64,000 nt of DNA from the NCBI RefSeq assembly GCF_002994005.1, contig NZ_POSN01000001.1, forward strand, positions 124,001-188,000. Reading direction: 5' to 3'. Below, one piece after another: positions 1 through 9,473 of this stretch. Source of the DNA: Apilactobacillus quenuiae. GTDB lineage: Bacteria; Bacillota; Bacilli; Lactobacillales; Lactobacillaceae. Both the position numbers and the translations under genes were made by a program. The notes beneath the pieces are model-generated. The model made no database searches, had not been told where the DNA came from, and was given only the letters and a program-made list of their open reading frames with translations. Every line of letters begins with the position of its first letter. The first letter of the stretch is position 1.

Positions 1-165
1 CCAGAAGTTTTAACCAGTGGTAATCATCAAAAAATTTCACTTTGGAAACAAAAAGAAGCTTTAAGGAAAACTTATTTAAGAAGACCAGATTTAATTGATC
101 ATAATAAGCTAACAGCTACTCAGAAAAAATTATTAGCTGATGTTAGAATTGAAGAAGAAAAATAG
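1..165 (+). CDS. trmD: tRNA (guanine-N1)-methyltransferase TrmD, C-terminal end only
   Basis: The frame is open from the first base and ends with TAG at 163-165, leaving 54 residues. The start of this piece (PEVLTSGNHQKISLWK) fits the SGNHxKIxxWR element of the TrmD C-terminal domain, and RRPDLI follows as expected. TrmD makes m1G37 in tRNAs that read CNN codons. rplS follows, as in most bacilli, which supports the call. The catalytic SPOUT knot lies outside the window. Confidence 0.85.
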   Translation, partial: PEVLTSGNHQKISLWKQKEALRKTYLRRPDLIDHNKLTATQKKLLADVRIEEEK

Positions 166-285
166 CTTTACAATATTTTCTTGTTATGCTAGTATTTTAT
201 TTGGCTATTTAACTAGTCAAAATAAAACAGTATTCCGCTGTCGTAACAATTGACATGAATGCTAGTTGGAAGGATGTTATTATTT

Positions 286-642
286 ATGCGTCAAAACGAA
301 TTAATTTCAAAAATTAACAAGGAACAACTTAAGAGTGATGTTCCAGAATTTAGAGCTGGAGACAACGTAAAAGTTTCAGTTAAAGTTGTTGAAGGTACTA
401 ATGAACGTATCCAAGTATTCGAAGGTGTTGTTATCAAACGTCACGGAACAGGTATTCAAGCTACATACACTGTTCGTAAGATTACTTCAGGTGTTGGTGT
501 TGAACGTATTTTCCCATTACATTCACCACGTGTTGCTAAGTTAGAAGTTACACGTCGCGGTGCTGTACGTCGTTCTAAGCTATATTACCTACGTGATCGT
601 CATGGTAAATCAGCTCGTATTAAAGAAGCACGTCGTCGTTAA
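286..642 (+). CDS. rplS: 50S ribosomal protein L19
   Basis: This is a basic 118-residue protein with the L19 landmarks [41 protein letters not shown] and the [15 protein letters not shown] tail. L19 sits at the interface of the 30S and 50S subunits. An in-frame ATG at 259 would add nine residues, but the family begins MRQN and a GGAAGGA ribosome site lies upstream of ATG 286, so I use 286. About 120 non-coding bases separate it from trmD. An L19 autoregulatory leader could lie there, but I could not confirm one. A strong hairpin terminator follows. Confidence 0.97.
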   Translation: MRQNELISKINKEQLKSDVPEFRAGDNVKVSVKVVEGTNERIQVFEGVVIKRHGTGIQATYTVRKITSGVGVERIFPLHSPRVAKLEVTRRGAVRRSKLYYLRDRHGKSARIKEARRR

Positions 643-660
643 TATTAATTTTCGACAAAT

Positions 661-695
661 AAAAAGGCCTACAATCATTTGATTGTAGGCCTTTT
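661..695. terminator. Bidirectional intrinsic terminator between rplS and the dipeptidase gene
   Basis: AAAAAGGCCTACAATC and its complement flank a short loop and end in a T run on either strand. It lies between two convergent genes and can serve both. Confidence 0.9.
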
Positions 696-696
696 T

Positions 697-2121
697 CTAT
701 AGATTTAAATCTTGTTTATAATTTAATTTGGAGAAGTCAGTGGACATTGATATTAATTGGTATGCTAATTTCTGATATTCTTTCAGTACATATTCGGCAT
801 TTTTATTACACATTATTGTTAGGTATTTTGATAAATCTTTTTGACTGCTATATTCATGATCCACCTTTAATACAAATTGCCTCATATTTATATTTAGTTT
901 TTCTTGAGTATTTTCTAAAAGATTATTGAATTGTAAATAATGAGGGTCTACTAGCACTCCAACAATTTTAAATATCCAGTATGCTGACTTAGGGCTATAT
1001 TCCATTTTTCCTTTTTTATATTCAGCTAAAGTATCACTAATTCCGGCAAAAAAAGGCACAAAAACACTTTGTGCAGCGACACCCATCGCAAGCCAATGGA
1101 TTCCTGATATTTCATTAGGCATATTTGGTCTTATTTGTAGCACATGAGCTTCTTGAGTTTTAGCCAGGCTAATAGGTCGATACTTAGTTTTATCTTCTTT
1201 AGACCCATTACCAATAGGATCATATGGTGTACCTTGATAATGTGATGATAAAAACGACTTAGCATCATCAACTGATAATAAATGTGAAGCTTTTCTAATG
1301 AATGGTAATTCATGGCTTTCTGGATATTGTTTAATTTCTGGATTAAATATTTTTTGTCCATACCATACTCTTGGATTATTATAATAAATATCTGTTAAGT
1401 TATGAGTGCCAAATATATGTCTAAAATTAAATTCTCCATTCAAATCTGGGTTTAGATGATTGTCTTTTACAAAATCTTGAATACCTTTGGACCACATAAA
1501 ATTATTTTTATCATTAAAATTAATTTTTCTGATAGATATTTGGTTAGAGACAACTGCATAGCAATTATCAGGAATTCTCATTGCAACCCAGTAATGACCA
1601 GATCCGGTTTCTAAATACCATACTTCTTTATTGTCAGAAAATAAAACCCCGTTAGACTCACATGTACCATATTTACTAATAATTTTTCCTAAACGTGTTA
1701 CACCTTGTCTAGCAGATTTAATGTATGGCAAAACAACTGATACCATTGCTTCCTCTCCAATACCATCTTTTACTAATGGATCGTATCCCAATACATGACT
1801 ATTAGCATATGCACTTTCAGTTGCACTCATTGCTACACCATATTCGTTAATGCCATCTTCCTCAAATTTTCCATATTTGTCTGTCCATTCAGGAGTAGCG
1901 GTGTATTTATATTGAATTTTAGGTAGTTTAATTTTAAACTTATTATCATTAGATTTAAATTCTTGTACATTTTGATATTCTTTATGTTGATGGACGATAA
2001 AGTGTTTAGGCCATGTAGCCTTACAATCTTCATTTCTACCAATAATAGTGGAACCATCAATAGAAGCATTTTTACCAATTAATATACTAGTACAAGCAGA
2101 GTAATTTTGATATTGTGACAA
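697..2121 (-). CDS. Dipeptidase, peptidase family C69 (PepD type)
   Basis: 474 residues, the usual size for lactobacillar PepD dipeptidases. The N-terminus reads SACTSILIGKNAS with Cys9 as the likely nucleophile exposed after processing. GSTIIGRNED follows, the conserved block of this Ntn-hydrolase family. No export signal is visible, so it is probably cytoplasmic and cleaves dipeptides from imported peptides. It is convergent with rplS and shares its terminator, and it is apparently a single-gene transcript. The family is clear, but the substrate range cannot be read from sequence. Confidence 0.88.
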   Translation of the reverse strand: MSQYQNYSACTSILIGKNASIDGSTIIGRNEDCKATWPKHFIVHQHKEYQNVQEFKSNDNKFKIKLPKIQYKYTATPEWTDKYGKFEEDGINEYGVAMSATESAYANSHVLGYDPLVKDGIGEEAMVSVVLPYIKSARQGVTRLGKIISKYGTCESNGVLFSDNKEVWYLETGSGHYWVAMRIPDNCYAVVSNQISIRKINFNDKNNFMWSKGIQDFVKDNHLNPDLNGEFNFRHIFGTHNLTDIYYNNPRVWYGQKIFNPEIKQYPESHELPFIRKASHLLSVDDAKSFLSSHYQGTPYDPIGNGSKEDKTKYRPISLAKTQEAHVLQIRPNMPNEISGIHWLAMGVAAQSVFVPFFAGISDTLAEYKKGKMEYSPKSAYWIFKIVGVLVDPHYLQFNNLLENTQEKLNINMRQFVLKVDHEYSSQKDLSKYLTIMCNKNAEYVLKEYQKLAYQLISMSTDFSKLNYKQDLNL

Positions 2122-2185
2122 CTATATCGCTTCCTTTCAAATAATTATGATTATTGTATCATTAATTATTATATATATTCCAAAA

Positions 2186-2214
2186 TTGAACTGGTTATAT
2201 TTTTCAAGTATAAT
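2186..2214 (+). promoter_or_regulatory. Sigma-A promoter for the tautomerase-glpK pair
   Basis: TTGAAC at 2186-2191, a 17-base spacer and TATAAT at 2209-2214, about 30 bases before the next ATG. Confidence 0.75.
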
Positions 2215-2246
2215 TTAATTATTACTAAATTTTAGGAGCGATAAAT

Positions 2247-2435
2247 ATGCCAATTGTACATATTGATTTGATTGAAGGAAGAAATGAAGAACAAATAAAA
2301 GGATTAGTTTCAGATGTAACAAAAGCAATTGTAAAAAACACAGGAGCACCTGCTGAACATGTGCATATTGTTTTAAATGAAATGCAAAAGAATAGATATA
2401 GTGTTGGCGGAAATCTAAAAAGTGATGAAAAGTAA
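2247..2435 (+). CDS. 4-oxalocrotonate tautomerase family protein
   Basis: 62 residues beginning MPIVHIDLIEGR. Removal of Met would expose the catalytic Pro1 of this superfamily. Members are small beta-alpha-beta proteins that act as hexamers on enol/keto substrates. The real substrate in lactic acid bacteria is not known. The ribosome site AGGAG is well placed. It is followed 17 bases later by glpK and is probably cotranscribed from the promoter at 2186. Confidence 0.9.
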   Translation: MPIVHIDLIEGRNEEQIKGLVSDVTKAIVKNTGAPAEHVHIVLNEMQKNRYSVGGNLKSDEK

Positions 2436-2452
2436 ATTAATGGAGTAATATT

Positions 2453-3964
2453 ATGAACGATAAACAATATTTAATGGCAATTGATGAAGGGACTACTAGT
2501 GCTCGTGCCATCTTGTTTAATCATGAAGGTGATATTGTAAACAAGTCACAAAAAGAATTTAAACAATATTTTCCTAAATCAGGATGGGTAGAGCATGATC
2601 CCAATGAAATATGGAGTGCTGTACAATCTGTTATTTCTGAAACCCTTATTAAATCAGAAATTCCGCCTTACAAGATTCGCGGAATTGGAATTACTAATCA
2701 GCGTGAAACTACTGTTGTATGGAATAGAATTACAGGAGAACCTATTTATAATGCAATTGTTTGGCAATCCAAGCAAACTAGTGGCATTGCTGATGCTTTA
2801 AAAAGTAATGGTTATTCAGATATGATTCATCAAAAGACAGGGTTGGTTATAGACTCATATTTTTCTGCTACTAAAATAAAATGGATTTTAGACAATGTTC
2901 AAGGTGCTAGAAAGTTAGCTAATCAGGGTGATTTACTTTTTGGAACAATTGATACGTGGATATTGTGGAAATTAACAAGTGGACATGTACATGCTACTGA
3001 TTATTCCAATGCAAGTAGAACGATGCTATTTAATATTAATTCTCTAAAATGGGATAAAGAAATATTAAGCTTATTAGATATTCCTGAACAAATGTTACCT
3101 AAAGTTAAGTCTTCTTCAGAAATTTATGGATATACATCTGGCTATAATTTTCTTGGAGTTCAAGTTCCAATAGCTGGAATAGCAGGTGATCAACAAGCTG
3201 CATTATTTGGGCAATTAGCTTTAGATCCTGGTAATATTAAAAATACTTATGGTACTGGTGCTTTCATTGTTATGAACACTGGTAATAAGCCTACTTTATC
3301 AGATTGTGGTTTATTAACTACAATTGCTTATGGTTTAAATGGTAAGATTAATTATGCGTTAGAGGGCAGCATTTTTGTTGCGGGTTCAGCAATTCAATGG
3401 TTAAGGGATGGTATGCGTATTATTAGCGATGCTGCTGAAACCGAAAAAATGGCAAAAAACACTAATGATGATCATGATATTTACGTAGTTCCTGCTTTTA
3501 CTGGATTAGGTGCTCCATATTGGGATCAAGATAGTAGAGGTTCCGTTTTTGGATTAACTAGAGGTACAACTAGAGAAGAATTTGTTAAAGCAACTTTAGA
3601 TTCCTTAGCCTATCAAACTAAAGATGTGGTTGATACTATGTCTAAAGAAACTGGCTTATCATTAAACAAACTTAAAGTAGATGGTGGAGCAGCACAGAAC
3701 GATTATCTTATGCAATTTCAATCAGATATTTTAAATGTTGAAATTGAAAGATCTAGTATTGCTGAAACTACAGCTCTTGGTGTGACTTATTTAACTGGAT
3801 TGGCAGTTGGGTATTGGTCTAATATTGATGAAATAAAAGAAAACCATAAGTCTTCTGATGATTTTAAACCGCAAATGAATATAGATAAAATTAATAATTA
3901 TTATGAAGGATGGCAGGCTGCTGTTAAAGCAACTCAAGATTTTAGAAAAATTAAAAATAGATAA
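2453..3964 (+). CDS. glpK: Glycerol kinase
   Basis: 503 residues, the family's normal length. The FGGY-kinase start is [14 protein letters not shown], and the body carries [12 protein letters not shown], the [10 protein letters not shown] phosphate-binding region and [13 protein letters not shown]. It phosphorylates glycerol to sn-glycerol 3-phosphate with ATP, feeding phospholipid synthesis and glycolysis. The usual partners, glycerol-3-phosphate oxidase or dehydrogenase and the GlpF facilitator, are not next to it. The gene ends in a hairpin terminator shared with the convergent HAD gene. Confidence 0.97.
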   Translation: MNDKQYLMAIDEGTTSARAILFNHEGDIVNKSQKEFKQYFPKSGWVEHDPNEIWSAVQSVISETLIKSEIPPYKIRGIGITNQRETTVVWNRITGEPIYNAIVWQSKQTSGIADALKSNGYSDMIHQKTGLVIDSYFSATKIKWILDNVQGARKLANQGDLLFGTIDTWILWKLTSGHVHATDYSNASRTMLFNINSLKWDKEILSLLDIPEQMLPKVKSSSEIYGYTSGYNFLGVQVPIAGIAGDQQAALFGQLALDPGNIKNTYGTGAFIVMNTGNKPTLSDCGLLTTIAYGLNGKINYALEGSIFVAGSAIQWLRDGMRIISDAAETEKMAKNTNDDHDIYVVPAFTGLGAPYWDQDSRGSVFGLTRGTTREEFVKATLDSLAYQTKDVVDTMSKETGLSLNKLKVDGGAAQNDYLMQFQSDILNVEIERSSIAETTALGVTYLTGLAVGYWSNIDEIKENHKSSDDFKPQMNIDKINNYYEGWQAAVKATQDFRKIKNR

Positions 3965-3968
3965 TAAA

Positions 3969-3999
3969 AAAGCTTTCATAATTTTTATGAAAGCTTTCT
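3969..3999. terminator. Bidirectional terminator after glpK and the HAD phosphatase gene
   Basis: AAGCTTTCATAA and its complement around a short T-rich loop, with A/T runs on both sides. The stop codon of the minus-strand HAD gene falls inside the 3' arm. Confidence 0.8.
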
Positions 4000-4804
4000 A
4001 AATTTTGAAATATTCTGTTAAATATTCAGCTAGGCCGTTATTATTATTATCAAATTTAGTAACATCGTCTGCAATTGCTTTTATTTTAGGTTGACCGTTT
4101 TTCATTGCAACACCTAAGCCAGCATACTTAATCATGGACTTATCATTAAACTCATCACCAAAAGCAATTACATCTTTTTGTTTAATGTTATAGTAATCAG
4201 CTAATTTTTTAATTCCTGTTAATTTGCTAACACCTTTGGCGGCTACTTCAATTATTGGATCTTTACCACCCCAGGGAGATACTTCTAATAGATTACCATA
4301 ATTTTGTTTAACGTAACTGATGAAAGTTTCTTTCTTTTGTTTATCTACATGAAGAGTTAAGCAAATTGGATTTTCTGTTAATGTATTTTTAGATATGATT
4401 TCATTTTTTGACAAATTAGTGGGAAAGAATCCAACAGATTCATCTGCAGATTTATTTGCTAAAAATAAGTCTTTTCCCTCAACAGTCATAAGGTTAATAC
4501 CAATTTCTTTACTCTTGTTTAATAACTCAAATACTATATTTTTGTCTATATTGTATTGATAAGCTTCAGACCAAACAGCTGTTGGATTATAACCTAAACT
4601 ACCATTAAATGTAATCATTGGGTTATTAAAACCTAATTGTTTGTATAGATGTTCTACTAGTCTAGGGGGACGACCAGTTACAATATTGACCATATTTCCC
4701 TTAGACATAACTTTTTGAATTGAATTTATTGTTTCTTGAGAAATTTCTGAGTTATCATTTAATGTCGTACCATCTAAATCAATTGCAATTAATTTTTCAT
4801 TCAT
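3998..4804 (-). CDS. Cof-type HAD-family hydrolase (sugar or cofactor phosphatase)
   Basis: 268 residues with all HAD motifs: DLDGT near residue 9 (motif I nucleophile), VTGRPP (motif II), the Lys of AAKGVSKLTGIKKL (motif III) and GDEFNDKSMI (motif IV). This is the Cof/YkrA layout with a C2 cap, and members dephosphorylate sugar phosphates, FMN or similar compounds in the cytoplasm. The substrate cannot be assigned. It is transcribed alone, convergent with glpK. Confidence 0.88.
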   Translation of the reverse strand: MNEKLIAIDLDGTTLNDNSEISQETINSIQKVMSKGNMVNIVTGRPPRLVEHLYKQLGFNNPMITFNGSLGYNPTAVWSEAYQYNIDKNIVFELLNKSKEIGINLMTVEGKDLFLANKSADESVGFFPTNLSKNEIISKNTLTENPICLTLHVDKQKKETFISYVKQNYGNLLEVSPWGGKDPIIEVAAKGVSKLTGIKKLADYYNIKQKDVIAFGDEFNDKSMIKYAGLGVAMKNGQPKIKAIADDVTKFDNNNNGLAEYLTEYFKI

Positions 4805-4893
4805 TACACTTAATCACCTCTACTTTTACAGTAATATTTATTATGTTAACCAAAAAACTTTTACTAGTCAATAAATTATAAAGGAGTTTTATT

Positions 4894-6237
4894 TTGCAAT
4901 TACCTTCAGATTTTATAAAAAAGTATAAAAAATTATTAGGAGAAGATGCTGAATCTTTTTTTAAAAGTCTAAATGCATCACCAACTCCTGGTTTTAGAAT
5001 CAATCCATTGAAAGATCATTTGCCAGAGAATGAAAATCTAAATAATCCAATTGAGTATTGTCAATATGGTTATTATGGAGAGATCAATGGAAAGAGTATT
5101 GATCATCAAAGTGGAGCTATATACTCTCAAGAACCAAGTGCAATGTATGTTGGAGAAGTTGCAGATGTTCATCCTGGAGATAAAGTTTTAGATTTATGTG
5201 CATCACCTGGGGGCAAAACTACCCATATTGCTAGTTATATGAAAAATGAAGGAATTTTAGTAACTAATGAAATAGATTATAAAAGGGCTAAAGTTTTAAC
5301 TGAAAATGTAGAACGTTTTGGTATTCAAAACGCTATTATTTTAAATGAAAATCCTAATAATCTTGCTAAGCATTTCCCCCAATTTTTTGATACTATTCTT
5401 ATAGATGCACCATGTTCAGGTGAGGGGATGTTCAGAAAAAATCCTGATGCTACTAAATATTGGACCTTAGAATATCCATTAGATTGTGCAAAAAGACAAA
5501 AAGATATATTAAAACAAGCAGTTAAGATGCTTAAGCCTGGTGGTAAAATAGTATATTCAACTTGTACTTTTGCTCCTGAAGAAGATGAACAAATTATTTC
5601 GTGGATAGTTAATAATTTTAACTTCGAAATTGAAAACATAAAAAAATATTCTGGAATGTCATATGGGCACCCCGAATGGTCTGATGGTAATGAAAAATTA
5701 AAAAATACTGTTAGATTATTTCCCAATAAATTTAAAGGTGAAGGTCATTTTATTGCTAAATTAGTAAATTTAGACAAAGATAATCCTAAAAAAATAAAAA
5801 AAACGTTAAAAAATAATTTAAGCTCAGAACAAAATAAATTATGGCAAGAATTTGTTAACCAAAATATATCAAACTTTAATTCTAAAAATTTAATTACTTT
5901 TGGTGAACAATTATATTCTTTTGAAAAAGGGCTTCCTGAATTAAAAGGCTTAAAAGTTATGCGACCAGGATTACATTTAGGGACTTTTAAAAAGAAAAGA
6001 TTTGAACCTAGTTATGCTTTAGCTTTATCAATTAGCAGAAATCAATTTAATAAAGTTTTGTATATCTCAAAAGATGAATGGGCAGATTATGTTCATGGAG
6101 ATACAATCGCTTGTGATAAGGTATTAACAAAAGGATGGTATCTCTTGATCTGTGATCAGCAGAATTTTGCTTTTGGAAGGGTTGTTAATGGAACAATTAA
6201 GAACTTTATGCCTAAAGGATTAAGATTTAAAATTTAA
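4894..6237 (+). CDS. rsmF: 16S rRNA (cytosine-C5)-methyltransferase, RsmF/NOL1-NOP2-Sun family
   Basis: 447 residues starting at TTG 4894 behind AAGGAG. The SAM loop is DLCASPGGKT (100-109). The two family cysteines are in DAPCSGEGMF (Cys174) and YSTCTF (Cys224), acting as the releasing and attacking residues. The C-terminal ~150 residues look like the PUA-like RsmF extension. It methylates a cytosine in 16S rRNA. The exact position cannot be read from sequence, since RsmF-like enzymes of bacilli vary. The gene stands alone. Confidence 0.88.
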   Translation: MQLPSDFIKKYKKLLGEDAESFFKSLNASPTPGFRINPLKDHLPENENLNNPIEYCQYGYYGEINGKSIDHQSGAIYSQEPSAMYVGEVADVHPGDKVLDLCASPGGKTTHIASYMKNEGILVTNEIDYKRAKVLTENVERFGIQNAIILNENPNNLAKHFPQFFDTILIDAPCSGEGMFRKNPDATKYWTLEYPLDCAKRQKDILKQAVKMLKPGGKIVYSTCTFAPEEDEQIISWIVNNFNFEIENIKKYSGMSYGHPEWSDGNEKLKNTVRLFPNKFKGEGHFIAKLVNLDKDNPKKIKKTLKNNLSSEQNKLWQEFVNQNISNFNSKNLITFGEQLYSFEKGLPELKGLKVMRPGLHLGTFKKKRFEPSYALALSISRNQFNKVLYISKDEWADYVHGDTIACDKVLTKGWYLLICDQQNFAFGRVVNGTIKNFMPKGLRFKI

Positions 6238-6285
6238 AAAAATAATAATCTCATTTTTATTTTTTATTCAACCATACAAGTATAA

Positions 6286-6298
6286 AGTTACTTTAACT
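6286..6298 (-). repeat. Copy 1 of a 13-base motif RGTTAAAGTAACT
   Basis: The minus strand reads AGTTAAAGTAACT, a GTTA/TAAC inverted repeat. An identical copy lies at 62,973-62,985 and a copy with one mismatch at 54,490-54,502, all between genes. Confidence 0.4.
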
Positions 6299-6324
6299 TA
6301 AATAAAAAAAACAAAAAAACAAAA

Positions 6325-7359
6325 TCAAAATGATATATCTCTTTGTTTTAAATAAGAAATTAATTCTCCATCTAAAATAAGTTTCTTTTGTTGTAATTGA
6401 TCAATAGTTTTACAGGAAAGTAAGGCCATTATAGTCTTTAATCCATTTTTAAATTCATTAATTAGATTTATTGTTTGTTCAATGCCATCTTTGATTACAC
6501 TATTTAATATAAGACCGGACATTCCGACAGCATTAGCTCCCATAGCAATAGATTTAGCTATATCTAATGGATTCCTTATTCCTCCAGAAGAAATTATAGA
6601 AAGCTCATTTGAAAATTTATTAGCCTCAAGTAAAGATTCTACGGTGGTTTGCCCCCAAGTAGATAAGTATTCTAATTCTTTATTATGTCTTCTGAAATTT
6701 TCGATTGTAGCGAAATTAGTACCACCGCGTCCGCTAATATTTATATTTTTCACACCAATATCTTTTAATTTTTGAATTGTTTCTTTTGACATACCAAAGC
6801 CAACTTCTTTAACTATGACAGGGATATCAATATTATTAACAATATTTTGGATATTATTTAACCAATAAAAACTACGTTCGCCTTCAGGCATAATCAATTC
6901 TTGAGCAACATTAATATGAATTTCTAAACAATCTGCATTAATCATTTCAATGACTTTTTTTGCATCAAATAGATCATGAGATGCTCCAATATTTGCAAAA
7001 ATTGGGCCAGCATAGTTTTCTCTTACAATTGAAAATGATTCAATTGTGCTACTATCTTTTAATGCTATACTTTGAGAACCGGTAGCCATTGCAATATTAG
7101 TAGCTTTAGCAACCTTAGACAATTTATCATTTAATTTTTTTGTATAATCACTTCCGCCAGTCATAGCTTCAATATAAAAAGGGAATTCTAATTTTAAATT
7201 TTGAATTTTAGTTGACAAATCAACTTCATTTATATCAATCTCAGGCAAACTTTGATGTATAAACCTAACACGATCAAAACCTGATTTACTATCATAATCA
7301 AAAAATTTTTCTGCTAAAGAAACATGTTCGTTTTTTCTTTGAGAATGTTTACTAGTCAT
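6325..7359 (-). CDS. fni: Type 2 isopentenyl-diphosphate delta-isomerase (FMN-dependent)
   Basis: 344 residues. It has the IDI-2 TIM-barrel signatures: MTGGSDYTKKLN near the N-terminus, ATGSQSIALK, a glycine-rich SGRGGTNF and SSGGIRNPLDIAKSIAMGA, the FMN phosphate site. It interconverts IPP and DMAPP and needs FMN and NAD(P)H. It is the last gene of the mevalonate operon, 12 bases after mvaK2. Lactobacilli use this flavin isomerase rather than type 1. Confidence 0.95.
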   Translation of the reverse strand: MTSKHSQRKNEHVSLAEKFFDYDSKSGFDRVRFIHQSLPEIDINEVDLSTKIQNLKLEFPFYIEAMTGGSDYTKKLNDKLSKVAKATNIAMATGSQSIALKDSSTIESFSIVRENYAGPIFANIGASHDLFDAKKVIEMINADCLEIHINVAQELIMPEGERSFYWLNNIQNIVNNIDIPVIVKEVGFGMSKETIQKLKDIGVKNINISGRGGTNFATIENFRRHNKELEYLSTWGQTTVESLLEANKFSNELSIISSGGIRNPLDIAKSIAMGANAVGMSGLILNSVIKDGIEQTINLINEFKNGLKTIMALLSCKTIDQLQQKKLILDGELISYLKQRDISF

Positions 7360-7371
7360 AAGACACCTTCT

Positions 7372-8439
7372 TTATAAATTCTTGTGAATTTTTAGATTTA
7401 AACGTTTTATATCATTATTTTTCCACTCATCTATTATTTTATCTTTAGACAAGTTCTTATCAATAATTGCAATACCACAGTCACCACCACCAGCACCTGA
7501 TGACTTAGCTGCTCCATTATTTTTAATAGCTATCTTGCATAATTTATTTAACTTAGGAGTTTCAATATTAATACCTGTAAATTTACCTAATTTAGTTAAA
7601 AGTATTCGATTTACTAGGATTTCTTTTTGAATCAATTTAAGACTCTTTTTGTGAAAACCATTTATCATTCGATTAATGCATTTCTTACTATCAGACAAGA
7701 ATTTATTATAATCATTTTTATCATAATTATTTTCAACTTTATTAACTAATGAAGATGTTGAAGCAGGTGTTCCAGTCCAACCAATTAATAATTCTAAATT
7801 ATTTGGTGGGGTAAGTGGCTCAACTTTTAGTTCTGGCCAATCAGATTCAACTAAATTTTTTATTTTCATGTTTCGATTATATTTTAACCAATCGCGATCA
7901 AAGGAACTATAAGCTATCCATCCACCATATACACTAGCAGCAATATCTCCTAAAGAACCATTACCTTGTACATCTAAATGTGCAATGGATGATAGTTTAA
8001 AAACCTTCTCTAAACTAATGTTCAAGTTATAATATTTTAATATGGCTTTAACAATACCAGCAGTGACTGCTGCAGATGAACCTAAACCATATTTTTTCCC
8101 ATCTGAACTATTTAAAGAACTATCAATATTAATATCAAAAATATTAAGTTTATAACCTAAAGAACTTAAATAATTCAATGTAACTTTCATTGCAGAAATA
8201 ACATATTCGAAATCATGATTATTATATTTTACTACCTTAAACTGATTATCAATAATTTTCCATTGAACTAAATTGTTTTGATATTGTGTTGAATTAATAT
8301 TGCCATTAATACCATTAGTGTCTTCTATATTAACAGTTATGAATTGATTAAGTGCTACAACAATAGAGGGCATTCCTTTTTCAACAACTGCATATTCTCC
8401 AGCAATATACAACTTACCAGGAGATTTAACAGAAATCAC
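7372..8439 (-). CDS. mvaK2: Phosphomevalonate kinase
   Basis: GHMP kinase with the N-terminal SPGKLYIAGEYAVVEKG, the ATP loop KYGLGSSAAVTAGIVKA and a C-terminal SSGAGGGDCGIA. It converts 5-phosphomevalonate to the diphosphate. The longest frame starts at GTG 8493 inside mvaD. Homologues begin MI(S/T)VK, which points to GTG 8439, about 10 bases after AAAGGA. ATG 8448 is possible but lies too close to the ribosome site. With GTG 8439 the protein is 355 residues. Confidence 0.93.
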   Translation of the reverse strand: MISVKSPGKLYIAGEYAVVEKGMPSIVVALNQFITVNIEDTNGINGNINSTQYQNNLVQWKIIDNQFKVVKYNNHDFEYVISAMKVTLNYLSSLGYKLNIFDINIDSSLNSSDGKKYGLGSSAAVTAGIVKAILKYYNLNISLEKVFKLSSIAHLDVQGNGSLGDIAASVYGGWIAYSSFDRDWLKYNRNMKIKNLVESDWPELKVEPLTPPNNLELLIGWTGTPASTSSLVNKVENNYDKNDYNKFLSDSKKCINRMINGFHKKSLKLIQKEILVNRILLTKLGKFTGINIETPKLNKLCKIAIKNNGAAKSSGAGGGDCGIAIIDKNLSKDKIIDEWKNNDIKRLNLKIHKNL

Positions 8440-8470
8440 AGCAATCATTTCCTTTCTAACATAAATTAAA

Positions 8471-9448
8471 TTATAAGTATTTAATACTTCCACCTGGTTT
8501 AGATATTTTTATATTTTCTTCATCAAATGACTGAAGTAGATAAAGTTTAATTTTTTCAATATTTTTACTTTGACAAATGACTTTAACGTTAGGGCCAGCA
8601 TCCATAGTATAATAACACTCAATGCCTTTTTCTCTTAGACTTTTAACGTAATCTATAACTAAAAGACTATCTTTATTTAGATAAAGATAAGAAGGATCTG
8701 AACTAAGAGTTAATGCATGCATACGCATAGAGTTTAACTCTGCTGTTTTCCCTAATGTAGTAAAATCATTATTATAAATTGCATTTTTAACACTTTTTAA
8801 ATCCCTTGTAGTTTGTTGTTCCCAAGCCTTGTAATAGGGGGAAGTATTAACAGACATTTTCATTCCTTTTCTACTACTGATCTTTTTAGGCTGATTATTC
8901 AAGATAATTGCAATCATATTTATATCCATTTTAACAGGATCTTGGATACTTACAGCATATGAAGTATCGTTATCTGTGCCATGTTTCCATTCAGAAAACC
9001 CTCCATATACTGATCTAGTAGCTGAACCAGAGCCACGTCTTGCTAGCTTAGAAAGTTCTATATTATTTAAGTTAAGTCCGGCGGCTTTACTAGCAGCTGC
9101 TGATAAAGCTGCAAAGCCAGATGCGGAAGATGCAAGTCCAGCTGAAGTGGGGACATGATTATAAGAATTAATTTTAGCAAATTTATTTGTATCGGATAAT
9201 TTTCTAACTATGTTCATAAAGTTAGAAATAGGTTGCATGTTATCAATTTTTGTATTATCTAAGTACATAACATCCTCATACAAATTATCATCAAACTTAA
9301 CGGTCGTTTCAGTATAAAACTCATCTAAGGTCAACGAAATACTACTATTATTGGGAATAATTAACTTTTCATCTTTTTTGCCCCAGTATTTTACTAAAGC
9401 GATATTAGTGTGCGCTCTTGCAGTAATAGATTTATTATCTAATGACAT
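8471..9448 (-). CDS. mvaD: Diphosphomevalonate decarboxylase
   Basis: 325 residues from ATG 9448, which has a GGAG site nine bases upstream. A longer in-frame start at 9508 would run into mvk and is unlikely. Landmarks are ARAHTNIALVKYWGKKD, the phosphate loop TSAGLASSASGFAAL and YTMDAGPNVKV near the C-terminus, with the Asp that activates the 3-hydroxyl. It converts mevalonate diphosphate to IPP with ATP and loss of CO2. It lies between mvk and mvaK2 in the operon. Confidence 0.95.
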   Translation of the reverse strand: MSLDNKSITARAHTNIALVKYWGKKDEKLIIPNNSSISLTLDEFYTETTVKFDDNLYEDVMYLDNTKIDNMQPISNFMNIVRKLSDTNKFAKINSYNHVPTSAGLASSASGFAALSAAASKAAGLNLNNIELSKLARRGSGSATRSVYGGFSEWKHGTDNDTSYAVSIQDPVKMDINMIAIILNNQPKKISSRKGMKMSVNTSPYYKAWEQQTTRDLKSVKNAIYNNDFTTLGKTAELNSMRMHALTLSSDPSYLYLNKDSLLVIDYVKSLREKGIECYYTMDAGPNVKVICQSKNIEKIKLYLLQSFDEENIKISKPGGSIKYL

Positions 9449-9473
9449 ATTTAAATTTCTCCGTAGACATAAT

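Noticed and set aside
165-285. L19 ribosomal-protein leader RNA before rplS
   Set aside because: The gap has the right place and size, but I could not match a conserved structure by eye. A covariance search would decide.
2225-2467. Minus-strand 80-residue frame over the tautomerase gene
   Set aside because: It is the reverse shadow of a recognised gene with promoter and ribosome site on the plus strand.
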